A stretch of 64,000 bases of DNA from Bacillus pinisoli (GTDB taxonomy: Bacteria; Bacillota; Bacilli; Bacillales; SA4). Of the stretch, positions 1 to 7,254 are shown in pieces. The notes beneath the pieces were generated by a model that worked only from the letters and a program-made list of their open reading frames with translations, was not told the DNA's origin and did not search any database. Every line of letters begins with the position of its first letter. The stretch's first letter is position 1. A program made the translations under genes and the position numbers. The stretch lies in assembly GCF_023036475.1 (NCBI RefSeq), contig NZ_JAJQKI010000006.1:124001-188000 (forward strand), in the 5' to 3' direction.

Positions 1-1
1 T

Positions 2-1384
2 TTTTTACAGGTTAGGTACTTTAAAGAAATGTTTTCCTTAATGTTTAAAGGGAAAAGTTCAGATGCAGGGGTTTCTTCTTTCCAAGCGTTAGCGCTTTCA
101 TTATCTGGACGTGTAGGTACAGGTAATATTGCTGGAACAGCAACTGCCATTGCGTTTGGTGGACCTGGGGCTGTTTTTTGGATGTGGGCAATCGCATTCA
201 TTGGAGCTTCAAGTGCATTTATTGAATCTACGCTTGCTCAAGTGTATAAAACGAAGCAAGACGGTGAATACCGCGGGGGCCCAGCCTACTATATTGAAAA
301 AGGAATTGGCTGGAAGTGGTATGCAGTTATTTTTGCTTTATCGGCACTCTTAGCAGTAGGATTATTAATGCCTGGTATTCAATCAAATTCAATTGCAGTC
401 GCTGTAAAAAACGCATTTGATATAGATACAAAGGTTACTGCAATTATTATTATTGTGCTGTTAGCTCTTATTATTTTTGGTGGTGTTAAACGTATTGCAA
501 AAGCTGCCTCTTATATTGTTCCTTTCATGGCAGTTGGTTATATTGTTCTAGCTCTAATCATCATTGCGGTAAATATTCAGGAGCTTCCAGCGGTATTAGG
601 GTTAATCTTTAGAAGTGCCTTTGCAGTGGATTCTGCTTTTGGTGGAATTATCGGTATGGCCATTGCTTGGGGAGTGAAGCGAGGAATTTATTCTAATGAA
701 GCTGGTCAAGGAACGGGACCACATGCAGCTGCGGCAGCAGAGGTTTCTCATCCAGCTAAACAGGGATTAGTTCAAGCGGCTTCCGTCTATATTGATACAT
801 TACTAGTATGTTCAGCTACGGCCTTTATGATCTTATTTACAGGTATGTACAATACACAAGCACCAGATGGTACGTTTATCGTTGAGAACCTTAAAGGAGT
901 ACCAGAAGGGGCAGAATATACGCAAAATGCCATTGAGTCCGTATTGCCTGGCTTTGGAGCAGGATTTGTGGCAGTTGCATTATTCTTCTTTGCCTTCACG
1001 ACAATCATGGCGTATTATTACATTGCAGAAACGAATATTGCCTATTTAACAAGAGGTAAAGTTGGAAAAGTAGCCATGTTTTTACTGAAAATTGTCTTAT
1101 TAGGTGCAACATATTATGGAGCAGTAAACGAAGCGAAATTAGCATGGGCATTCGGTGATATTGGTCTCGGTTTAATGGTATGGCTTAATATGATCGCCAT
1201 TCTAATCTTAGCTAAGCCTGCACTACAAGTGTTTAAAGACTACGAAGAGCAGAAAAAAGCTGGAGTGGACCCTGTCTTTAATCCAGAAAAGCTAGGTATA
1301 AAGAATGCAGATTATTGGGTAACAGATTTTAAATATGAGGCAGATTCTAATCCTTCAAAGAAGGATAAATCGCTAGACGTATAA
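2..1384 (+). CDS. Sodium:alanine/glycine symporter, AgcS (AlsT) family, 5' end cut by window
   Basis: Integral membrane protein that imports alanine or glycine with sodium. The frame is open to the first base of the window, and the codons before the first ATG (position 29) continue the family sequence, so the start lies outside. 460 codons are visible; the family is usually about 460-500 residues. Visible family signatures are the glycine-rich GNIAGTATAIAFGGPGA block and SNEAGQGTGPHAAAAA, with many hydrophobic segments. The C-terminal tail is charged. It ends 19 bases before a clear terminator, so it is the last gene of its unit. Substrate preference (alanine, glycine or glutamine) cannot be read from sequence. 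Confidence 0.93.
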   Translation, partial: FLQVRYFKEMFSLMFKGKSSDAGVSSFQALALSLSGRVGTGNIAGTATAIAFGGPGAVFWMWAIAFIGASSAFIESTLAQVYKTKQDGEYRGGPAYYIEKGIGWKWYAVIFALSALLAVGLLMPGIQSNSIAVAVKNAFDIDTKVTAIIIIVLLALIIFGGVKRIAKAASYIVPFMAVGYIVLALIIIAVNIQELPAVLGLIFRSAFAVDSAFGGIIGMAIAWGVKRGIYSNEAGQGTGPHAAAAAEVSHPAKQGLVQAASVYIDTLLVCSATAFMILFTGMYNTQAPDGTFIVENLKGVPEGAEYTQNAIESVLPGFGAGFVAVALFFFAFTTIMAYYYIAETNIAYLTRGKVGKVAMFLLKIVLLGATYYGAVNEAKLAWAFGDIGLGLMVWLNMIAILILAKPALQVFKDYEEQKKAGVDPVFNPEKLGIKNADYWVTDFKYEADSNPSKKDKSLDV

Positions 1385-1403
1385 AACCATATAAACATGT
1401 GAT

Positions 1404-1436
1404 GACAAGCCTTCATGCAGGGCTTGTCTATTTTTT
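1404..1436 (+). terminator. Rho-independent terminator after the AgcS gene
   Basis: GACAAGCC pairs with GGCTTGTC across an 8-9 base loop and is followed by TATTTTTT. Confidence 0.85.
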
Positions 1437-1438
1437 GA

Positions 1439-1507
1439 GGTTCTAATAGATATCCAGCAGATGACATTAAACTAATATTGAAAGCAACAAACTATACGAA
1501 AAGAACC
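1439..1507. repeat. Short degenerate copy of the family-1 MITE
   Basis: The stretch begins GGTTCTAATAG and ends AAAGCAACAAACTATACG followed by AAAAGAACC. The right 30 bases match the right end of the full-length elements at 6480, 21964 and 29177, with C/T changes in the terminal GGCTC. Most of the interior is missing and no convincing target duplication is seen. Confidence 0.4.
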
Positions 1508-1539
1508 TTTCTAAAACTCTTAAGCACGGAGGAATTATA

Positions 1540-2646
1540 ATGACATTCATACATGAACTTGATACACCTGCACTTTTGTTAGACTATGAAAAACTAAAAG
1601 AAAATATAGCGGAGGTTGCTTCATTTGCACGTGAGGTAGGAGTACAAGTTCGTCCCCATATTAAAACACATAAATCCATAAAGATCGCTCAGATGCAACT
1701 AGAAGCAGGTGCCACCGGAATAACCGTCGCTAAAATGGAAGAAGCAGAAGTAATGGCTATAGCGGGGATTCAGGATATTTTGATTGCATATCCTATTTCT
1801 AGTACATATAAAATTAATAAGATTATTAACCTGCTAGAGAGAGGAATAAGAGTAAAAGTAGCAGTAGATCAGGAACAGCAGTTGACCTACTTACAGCAAG
1901 CATTATGCCACACCGACCACCTTCTTGAAGTGTGGATAAAGGTAGATTCAGGATTAAGGCGATGTGGTGTGCAACCAGGGAAGGAAGCTGTCCAGTTAGC
2001 AAAGTATATTATGAATCTTTCACATATAAGACTTGGAGGTATTTTTACACACGCAGGTCACTCTTATGGAGCTAAGTCCAAGTTGGATATTAAGAAGATT
2101 GGTCATGACGAGGCTAAAGCCGTTGTGGAGAGCGCGGAAGATTGTGAGAAAGAAGGAATTCCTATTAAGGTGAGAAGTGTAGGGTCTACACCAACCTATC
2201 AAACGGCAGGTAAAGTGAAAGGTATTACAGAAATTCGTCCAGGCAATGCTGCCTTCATTGATGCCATTCAGGTCGGCTTAGGAGTAACGAATATTGAAAG
2301 GTGCGCACTTACCGTATTATCATCTGTTGTGGGAGTTTACCCTGACCGAATCGTGTTTGACGCAGGAAGTAAATCACTTTGTTTAGATAAAGGTGCCCAT
2401 GGAAACGAGACCGTTACGGGGTATGGCGTCGTGAAAGATATAGAGGGAATCACCATGGAGCGATTATCCGAGGAGCATGGAGTAGGCACTTTTCACCAAT
2501 CCCTTCTATTGAAACTAAATGATAAAGTTCAAATTATCCCTAATCACGCCTGCACGGTCGCAAATATGTTTGAAGAATATGTCATTCATCGTAACGGGCA
2601 CGTTATAGGTAAATGGAAAGTCGATGCAAGAGGAAAAGCAAGGTAA
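1540..2646 (+). CDS. D-threonine aldolase / D-serine dehydratase-like PLP enzyme
   Basis: Fold-type III PLP enzyme of the alanine-racemase-like DSD/D-threonine aldolase family, which cleaves or dehydrates D-beta-hydroxy amino acids with a bound divalent metal. Of 368 residues, the N-terminal barrel carries RPHIKTHKS, where Lys42 should form the Schiff base. The C-terminal beta domain has PNHACTVANM; His336 and Cys338 match the metal ligands of the family. The start is ATG with GGAGG eight bases upstream. It stands alone between two terminators. Exact substrate (D-Thr, D-Ser or 3-hydroxy-D-Asp) is not determinable. Placement after an amino acid symporter may be coincidental. Confidence 0.88.
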   Translation: MTFIHELDTPALLLDYEKLKENIAEVASFAREVGVQVRPHIKTHKSIKIAQMQLEAGATGITVAKMEEAEVMAIAGIQDILIAYPISSTYKINKIINLLERGIRVKVAVDQEQQLTYLQQALCHTDHLLEVWIKVDSGLRRCGVQPGKEAVQLAKYIMNLSHIRLGGIFTHAGHSYGAKSKLDIKKIGHDEAKAVVESAEDCEKEGIPIKVRSVGSTPTYQTAGKVKGITEIRPGNAAFIDAIQVGLGVTNIERCALTVLSSVVGVYPDRIVFDAGSKSLCLDKGAHGNETVTGYGVVKDIEGITMERLSEEHGVGTFHQSLLLKLNDKVQIIPNHACTVANMFEEYVIHRNGHVIGKWKVDARGKAR

Positions 2647-2650
2647 GCCT

Positions 2651-2680
2651 AAACCCCGGTTGAAAAAACAATCGGGGTTT
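2651..2680. terminator. Terminator hairpin
   Basis: AAACCCCG pairs with CGGGGTTT around an A-rich loop, directly after the stop codon of the aldolase-like gene. Confidence 0.8.
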
Positions 2681-2777
2681 AATACCGATTCAACGAATTT
2701 TTTATGTCTATTATCACGATTAATAATGAAAAAATAGTAAATTTCTTGGGAGTATATACCTAACTATTTCGGGTTGC

Positions 2778-2822
2778 TTTACTTTTTCGTATAGGCTTTG
2801 TATAATGTTCTTAATAGGGAAC
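2778..2822 (+). promoter_or_regulatory. Sigma-A promoter with SinR-type operator
   Basis: TTTACT (2778-2783), a 17-base spacer and TATAAT (2801-2806) form the promoter of the SinR-like gene. Directly downstream of the -10, bases 2807-2822 read GTTCTTAATAGGGAAC, a GTTC-N8-GAAC dyad. 14 of 16 bases match the minus-strand site before sinR at 4047-4062. The half-sites resemble the known SinR consensus GTTCTYT, so autoregulation or cross-regulation is inferred. Confidence 0.65.
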
Positions 2823-2887
2823 GATTGATTGCTATCTTCAACTTAAGTAAGGGGGATTTTATCCGCAGGAAAAGGAGACTAGAAAAC

Positions 2888-3202
2888 ATGGACGGTAAAG
2901 TAATAAAAGAGTGGCGTTTAAAAAGAGGTATGTCTTTAACCGAGCTATCAAATAGATCTGGAGTATCCAAATCCTATCTAAGTTTTATAGAAAGAGGAAA
3001 GCAAAACAACCCTAGCATTGAAGTAATTGATAAATTAGCTACTGCCTTAAAAGTTGAAGTTCACTCGTTGCTAAACGGAGAACAGCGGGCAAGTGGCGAT
3101 CTATCATTAATAGATAAAGAGATTATTGATTTAGCAATGGAAATGAGTCAATCCCAAATTGATAAAGCAAAGCTACGGCAACTAATTGAATTACTAAAAT
3201 AA
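2888..3202 (+). CDS. Small SinR/SlrR-type XRE regulator
   Basis: A 104-residue DNA-binding protein. Residues about 1-65 form a Cro/XRE helix-turn-helix with the SinR-like core SLTELSNRSGVSKSYLSFIERG and NPSIEVIDKLA. The last 30 residues (DKEIIDLAMEMSQSQIDKAK...) resemble the Sin dimerisation helices. A longer in-frame extension upstream would start inside the promoter; the ATG at 2888 has AAAGGAG eight bases before it and is preferred. It is a paralogue of the true SinR encoded at 3671-4000 and could heterodimerise with it or bind SinI. A SlrR-like role is possible, but the protein lacks SlrR's longer C terminus. Confidence 0.82.
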   Translation: MDGKVIKEWRLKRGMSLTELSNRSGVSKSYLSFIERGKQNNPSIEVIDKLATALKVEVHSLLNGEQRASGDLSLIDKEIIDLAMEMSQSQIDKAKLRQLIELLK

Positions 3203-3228
3203 TCCTGATTCTTTTTTTTGGTTGAAAT

Positions 3229-3244
3229 GTTCTCTATTAAGAAT
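3229..3244. promoter_or_regulatory. Third SinR-type site, before the zinc-ribbon gene
   Basis: GTTCTCTATTAAGAAT contains an exact SinR consensus heptamer (GTTCTCT) and has the same GTTC-N8-GAA(C/T) geometry as the sites at 2807 and 4047. It lies about 110 bases before the small gene at 3351. Binding is inferred. Confidence 0.45.
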
Positions 3245-3350
3245 AAGTAATATTACTTCTAACGGATTGTTTACTTACATATATATTACTAGATTTAATT
3301 TAATTCGTAGTGTTTACTATACCAACTACTGAAAGAAGGAGTAGATAAGA

Positions 3351-3560
3351 ATGTATAAAAAAACCTGTGATCGGTGTATGAGAGCCTCCTATAGTAGTAG
3401 TGAGTTTGGGAATTGGATTTGTCCCTCTTGTTATAAAGATATAACCCATTTAAAGTTAAGGCATGCTGAGGTCCCAAAAGTAGAAAAAGTCATCCCCATT
3501 TATTTGAAAGATCGTGAAACACAGAAAAAAAGAAAGATTCGTTTTCTAACATATATTTAA
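3351..3560 (+). CDS. Small zinc-ribbon protein, function unknown
   Basis: A 69-residue protein with a clear SD (GAAGGAG) before its ATG. The N terminus carries two CxxC knuckles (Cys6/Cys9 and Cys24/Cys27), which should bind one zinc ion. The rest is basic (KDRETQKKRKIRF), compatible with nucleic-acid or protein binding. I do not recognise a named family. It lies between two SinR-type regulator genes and behind a candidate SinR operator, so it may belong to the same regulon; that is inference. Confidence 0.72.
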   Translation: MYKKTCDRCMRASYSSSEFGNWICPSCYKDITHLKLRHAEVPKVEKVIPIYLKDRETQKKRKIRFLTYI

Positions 3561-3613
3561 TAGATGGTAACTATTTTATACTTATTGTGCTTCTGTAAAT
3601 AACTGCCTACATA

Positions 3614-3654
3614 AAAAAGCGTTAAGTTAGCTTCAAGCCACCTTAGCGCTTTTT
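3614..3654. terminator. Bidirectional terminator between convergent genes
   Basis: AAAAAGCGTTAAG pairs with CTTAGCGCTTTTT (one G-T pair). The A run and T run make it usable from both strands, serving the zinc-ribbon gene and sinR. Confidence 0.82.
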
Positions 3655-3670
3655 CTCTGAGTTTAAAATC

Positions 3671-4000
3671 TTATTGTTTAAGTTTCCATTTATTAAAATC
3701 TAAGAACTCTCTAAATTGTTCCTTTGATACTCCAGAATTCATGGCATCCCGAACAAGTTTTGCCCAGTCAGAATCTAGCTCTTCAACTTCAGCAGAAGTG
3801 GACTCTTGATCATGGAGTAATGTATTTACAGATACTCCTAGAACGGCTGAAACCTTTTCTAAAAATTGAATTGAAGGATTAGATTGAAGATTTCTTTCAA
3901 TGGAACTTAAATAGGATTTTGCAACTCCTGCTCTCTCTGCTAATTCCGATAAAGAAAGCTGTTTACGTAGTCTGTATTGTTTTATACGTTGGCCGATCAT
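3671..4000 (-). CDS. sinR: SinR, master regulator of biofilm formation
   Basis: Tetrameric XRE repressor that in Bacillus silences matrix operons (eps, tapA-sipW-tasA) and slrR until SinI sequesters it. The 109-residue protein matches B. subtilis SinR closely from memory: N terminus MIGQRIKQYR, recognition region GVAKSYLSSIERNLQ, linker, then C-terminal Sin domain DSDWAKLVRDAMNSGVSKEQFREFLD that binds SinI. The start ATG follows GGAAGGTGATC. It lies downstream of sinI, 71 bases from its stop, in the standard sinI-sinR order, and has its own promoter with a GTTC-N8-GAAC operator. The eps and tas targets are not in the window. Confidence 0.95.
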   Translation of the reverse strand: MIGQRIKQYRLRKQLSLSELAERAGVAKSYLSSIERNLQSNPSIQFLEKVSAVLGVSVNTLLHDQESTSAEVEELDSDWAKLVRDAMNSGVSKEQFREFLDFNKWKLKQ

Positions 4001-4012
4001 GAGATCACCTTC

Positions 4013-4062
4013 CTTCGTTATGATTATAACATATAACGAAGAAGATGTTCCATTTTAAGAAC
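4013..4062 (-). promoter_or_regulatory. Internal sinR promoter with two dyads
   Basis: On the minus strand TATAAT (4023-4028) lies inside a perfect 9-bp inverted repeat, CTTCGTTAT (4013-4021) with ATAACGAAG (4033-4041). Just upstream, 4047-4062 reads on the minus strand GTTCTTAAAATGGAAC, which overlaps the expected -35 and matches the operator of the other SinR-type gene. The layout predicts repression of sinR by a SinR-type protein; unproven. Confidence 0.6.
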
Positions 4063-4071
4063 GAAAGAAAC

Positions 4072-4209
4072 TTAAATTTTTGTAGCCGGCTGTTCATTCA
4101 AAAAGGCTTGGATTTCTTCCACACTTAATCCCATATCCAATGCTGCTAAGATCAGGTCCACCCATTCTTGGTCAAGCTTTTCTAATCCTTTTGAAAGATT
4201 TGTAATCAT
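4072..4209 (-). CDS. sinI: SinI, antagonist of SinR
   Basis: A 45-codon gene read on the minus strand with a strong SD (AGGAGGG, 5 bases before ATG). Its core, LDQEWVDLILAALDMGLSVEEIQAFLN, aligns with B. subtilis SinI LDQEWVELMVEA...ISPEEIRKYL, the helical hook that displaces the SinR dimer interface. It precedes sinR, as expected. It lacks the basic C-terminal tail of B. subtilis SinI and is slightly shorter. The leader contains a c-di-GMP riboswitch, not known to me for any sinI gene. Confidence 0.9.
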   Translation of the reverse strand: MITNLSKGLEKLDQEWVDLILAALDMGLSVEEIQAFLNEQPATKI

Positions 4210-4221
4210 GATACCCTCCTA

Positions 4222-4322
4222 AAATACTAGTAGTATTTCAGGCAGACCAGCCGTCATTATTGAAAAACCCAATGTTAGACCTGTGACTTTGCGTCCCTAT
4301 TTTTCAATAGGTTTGCCTTTTT
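4222..4322 (-). promoter_or_regulatory. Cyclic-di-GMP-I (GEMM-I) riboswitch upstream of sinI
   Basis: Read on the minus strand, the RNA carries the GEMM-I core: GGCAAACC, a hairpin closed by a GAAA tetraloop, then GGGACGCAAAG, followed by a second arm (GGTCTAACATTGG ... GACGGCTGGTCTGCC) whose GCC closes helix P1. The aptamer spans about 4239-4322. Between it and the sinI SD is a 7-bp hairpin (AAATACT / AGTATTT, 4222-4238) that directly abuts TTTTAGGAGGG. The expression platform may act on translation or as a weak terminator; this cannot be decided by eye. The same core occurs at 52514, which supports the identification. Confidence 0.88.
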
Positions 4323-4733
4323 CTGATAAATATATATGTAGAAAAACTTATGTATATAACTATTAATATAAAAATCCACTACAAATGTACTATGTAGTGA
4401 ATTATATGAAAATATTCTGAATATTAGTGTTGAAGGGTGTCGACGAAACTAAATAAAAAACTGATAAATTTTTACATTTATTTCAAAGACATCTTTTAAA
4501 TAGAAGAATTATCTTGATTTTTTACCTTAAGAGGGCAGTTTTGTAGGAAAAATAATAGAAATGATAAATCTAAAAGTAAAAATATGTAAATAACCTGTAT
4601 AATTTGTCGATATGTTTTTAGAAATTTAGTAGGAACAAAGACATGTTTTATAAACGGAAAGAAAAAAGATTAGAGTGAATAAGTAGAGTTACTATATAGG
4701 TCATGGGTCTTTAGAAATCTTTTATATGAATAG
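4323..4733. other. AT-rich leader/promoter region of sinI, no gene seen
   Basis: Very AT-rich and full of stop codons. It holds a dyad CACTACA (4377-4383) / TGTAGTG (4393-4399), and TGTCGA-containing near-matches to the Spo0A box at 4438 and 4605. In B. subtilis Spo0A~P activates sinI, so these are plausible but weak. No long hairpin or RNA gene was recognised. Confidence 0.4.
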
Positions 4734-4904
4734 CTAATGTTCTGGCTGCTCAGAAAATAAGATTTCTTCACCACTAACCAACAACACCTTTTCTCCACAC
4801 ATGATTTCAAAACGCCCATTGCCATAGTCGAAAAGGATCTTGCATTGACAATTTTTATAGTACACGATTTTTTCAATTAGAGATGTGTTTTTAGTTTCTT
4901 TCAA
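4734..4904 (-). CDS. Small hypothetical protein
   Basis: A 56-residue protein read from a TTG start with AAGGAGG nine bases upstream; the upstream in-frame ATG at 4946 has no SD and is rejected. The sequence has two cysteines in NCQC and a beta-rich, glycine-containing middle (DYGNGRFEIMCGEKV). No signal peptide or membrane segment. I do not recognise a family. It is monocistronic, lying between sinI's upstream region and the kinase gene. Confidence 0.55.
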   Translation of the reverse strand: MKETKNTSLIEKIVYYKNCQCKILFDYGNGRFEIMCGEKVLLVSGEEILFSEQPEH

Positions 4905-5205
4905 AACAGAAATCCTCCTTACTCCACAGTTCATTTCAAGTTGCAAATTTTAGAAAAGTGCCTTAGGAAAAAACAAAAACCGTCTTTCCATACTAAATAA
5001 ACATGTGTTTTACACATTTTTAGTATAGAAACACGATTAGTATCAAGCAGGTAACGCTACTATCAAACCAACGTTTTCTTTTTTACAATATGTTGACTGT
5101 TAAGAACATAAACAGGTTCGCTATCTTGTCTTAACTAATCTCATAGACATTTTAACAATTGATGTATGACTTGAAAACAATTATTTCTTAAGAAGTTATT
5201 ATCGA
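4905..5205. other. Intergenic region with a nested hairpin
   Basis: No gene is seen. Bases 4990-5026 can form a cruciform: ATACTAAA pairs with TTTAGTAT around an inner ATGTGT/ACACAT stem. A short match to a family-1 MITE end (TTTAGAAAAGTGCC) lies at about 4950-4963. Confidence 0.4.
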
Positions 5206-6450
5206 TTACTTAACAGATGGAAAGGTAAGTGTAAATATGGTCCCTTTTCCAATTTGGCTTTTAACAGTAATTGTTCCACGCATAGATTCAATAATTCGAT
5301 ACACAACCATCATACCAAGCCCAGTACCTTTTACCTTTGTTGAAAAATAAGGCTCGCCAAGCCTTGCCAGTTGGGTTGAACTCATTCCGCTTCCTTGGTC
5401 TTCAATTGTAATGACAACAGAATTCTTTGATGTGCTAACACTAATGAATAGATAGCCGCCTTTAGGCATAGATTCTATCCCATTTTTCACTAAATTTATT
5501 AAGCATTGTTGAAATTTTGTTTTCTCTCCAGTAATCCAGCCTTCAATCATACTAATATTAATTTGTACATTAGCACTATTTGATAAGGGGGTTAATATGG
5601 ATACGACTTTTAATATTTCATCTTGAATATTTAATCTTTCATTTTGTTCAGGTGCAGGTCTAGCAAACGTAAGGTAATCTCGTATAATACGTTCTGCTTG
5701 ATCAAGCTCTCTTATGGCAATTTCTGAGTAAGATTGCCTTTGTTCATCAGAAACTGAAGGTTGTTGTAAGAGTTGTAGAAACCCTCTAGAAGAAGTTAGT
5801 GGATTTCTAATCTCATGAGAAATGGAAGCGGCTAAGTGACTTACGACATTCATTCTTTCCGCTCTTTGAAGCTGATTTAATATTAAAAAATGATTATGTG
5901 AAAACTCCAATGTATAGACTATGATTCCAGTTCCGAAAGAGATGGCGAATAGGAACATCACACTGGTTGTTAAGGAAAAAGAGTAAACGTGAAGTTTCCA
6001 TAATAAAACGGCCATAAGAAAAGAACTTAAGCTTACTGATGTTATTAGCTTTAATCTCAATCTCATTTTTAAGTAGACTGGTGAAAAATAATAAAAGAAT
6101 ACAGTGAAAGCTAATCCTGAAATCACTAGATGAATAGACATCGTGTGATCCGTTATGAACAGGAGAAATAAAGTGCTCACTAGTAGTGCTAAATAGCCTG
6201 TCCATCCACCGTATAAGCCTGCTATTGTAACGGGGATTAGACCGAGATCAATGGGTGTTCCGTTTGTTTTCTGCATAGGAAAGAAATAACAAAGGATGAC
6301 CCCTAGAATACAGATCAGGACGAGTAAGTTTTTTTTGAAATGCGAATAAGTTTTGAACCTAGAAGTGATGTTAACATTCACTACATATATAAAGAGAAGA
6401 CTAATAAAGATGAACAAATTAACGATTATATCCTTAGCGATATCCGACAT
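5206..6450 (-). CDS. Membrane sensor histidine kinase, sporulation (KinB-like) type
   Basis: A 414-residue kinase. Residues 1-190 form about six membrane helices in a 5TM-5TMR-like arrangement with the conserved PIDLGLIPVTIAGLYGG segment. The HisKA domain follows with phospho-acceptor His212 in SHEIRNPLTSSRGFLQLLQ, a form typical of kinases that feed the Spo0F/Spo0A phosphorelay. The ATPase domain shows the N box (NGIESMPKGG), DQGSGM and GTGLGMMVV. There is no adjacent response regulator, as expected for a phosphorelay orphan kinase. The start has a CCTCC (AGGAGG) complement just upstream. Input signal unknown. Confidence 0.85.
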   Translation of the reverse strand: MSDIAKDIIVNLFIFISLLFIYVVNVNITSRFKTYSHFKKNLLVLICILGVILCYFFPMQKTNGTPIDLGLIPVTIAGLYGGWTGYLALLVSTLFLLFITDHTMSIHLVISGLAFTVFFYYFSPVYLKMRLRLKLITSVSLSSFLMAVLLWKLHVYSFSLTTSVMFLFAISFGTGIIVYTLEFSHNHFLILNQLQRAERMNVVSHLAASISHEIRNPLTSSRGFLQLLQQPSVSDEQRQSYSEIAIRELDQAERIIRDYLTFARPAPEQNERLNIQDEILKVVSILTPLSNSANVQINISMIEGWITGEKTKFQQCLINLVKNGIESMPKGGYLFISVSTSKNSVVITIEDQGSGMSSTQLARLGEPYFSTKVKGTGLGMMVVYRIIESMRGTITVKSQIGKGTIFTLTFPSVK

Positions 6451-6479
6451 TTTGCAGTCCCCTCCTTAACTTAGATATA

Positions 6480-6673
6480 GGCTGTTTTCGTATAGATTGT
6501 TGCTTTCGTAAAAATCTCAGGAAGCCGGATTCTTACTTGGTAGTTCAATGTCTCTGCTTTAAATCTAGAAAAGTTGCTCTTTTCTAACCTTAAAAAATCA
6601 GTTTAGTCGTAGTATATATAGCGAAATTGCTAAAGTATAAGATTGAAAAGCAACAAAGTTTTAGAAAAGAGCC
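6480..6673. mobile_element. Family-1 MITE, inverted relative to the copy at 21964
   Basis: A 194-bp element with ends GGCTGTTTTCGTATAG and CAAAGTTTTAGAAAAGAGCC. Flanks TAGATATA (6472-6479) and TATATATA (6674-6681) agree in 7 of 8 bases, consistent with an aged 8-bp target duplication. Inside are the family hairpin remnants and the internal GCTCTTTTCTAA arm. It has no coding capacity. Confidence 0.8.
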
Positions 6674-6850
6674 TATATATAAGGAAATTTTATCAAAAAT
6701 GGATTTTATTACAATAGCCAAATCATTCTGACAAAATATAAAAAGCTATTGATTAGAAATGGTATAAGATGTATATTTTTAAGATGGTAGGTATTTCTTA
6801 TTAGTAAAATAGTAGAATTTGTTTAATAGACTAATAGATGGAGCAATCAT

Positions 6851-7246
6851 ATGAAACGATTATACACTTTATTTTTAGGTACAGGATTACTATTATCAGG
6901 TTGCATGGGCCAATCCAATGAATTTACGGTGGTAGATGATCATGATGTTGAGGAAAAAGAATTTAAGCCTTCTCTAAAAGTCAATCTAGAAGTTGAAGGA
7001 AACAAAGCAATTGTTTATGTTGATACAGACTTAGTTGTCTCTAAAGCTAATTACGGTCTTGAAAGTGTAAAAGGCGAAGGACATATTCATCTCTTTTTAG
7101 ATAATGGAGAAAAGCAGGGAATTACAGTATCCCCTCACATTATAGAAGATATAGAAAGTGGAAATCACGAACTACGAATATCTCTCCACAATAATGACCA
7201 TACGCCTTATGGAGTTTCCGAAGTAATAGAATTTGAAATTAAGTAA
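6851..7246 (+). CDS. Putative lipoprotein, unknown function
   Basis: A 131-residue exported protein with a short basic N terminus, hydrophobic core and lipobox LLLSGC (Cys at about residue 18), so it should be anchored on the outer face of the membrane. The mature part is acidic and beta-rich; HIHLFLDNGE and GNHELRISLHNNDHTPYG are a histidine-containing pair reminiscent of small beta-sandwich metal or ligand binders, but I cannot assign a family. SD GGAG precedes the ATG. It ends two bases before the putative start region of the GGDEF/HD-GYP gene and is probably cotranscribed with it, so it may feed a signal to that protein. Confidence 0.75.
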   Translation: MKRLYTLFLGTGLLLSGCMGQSNEFTVVDDHDVEEKEFKPSLKVNLEVEGNKAIVYVDTDLVVSKANYGLESVKGEGHIHLFLDNGEKQGITVSPHIIEDIESGNHELRISLHNNDHTPYGVSEVIEFEIK

Positions 7247-7254
7247 GGGTGAAT

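Noticed and set aside
4670-4876. Minus-strand frame overlapping the 56-residue gene
   Set aside because: Different frame, no SD, serine-rich low-quality sequence. The frame ending at 4734 has a proper SD.
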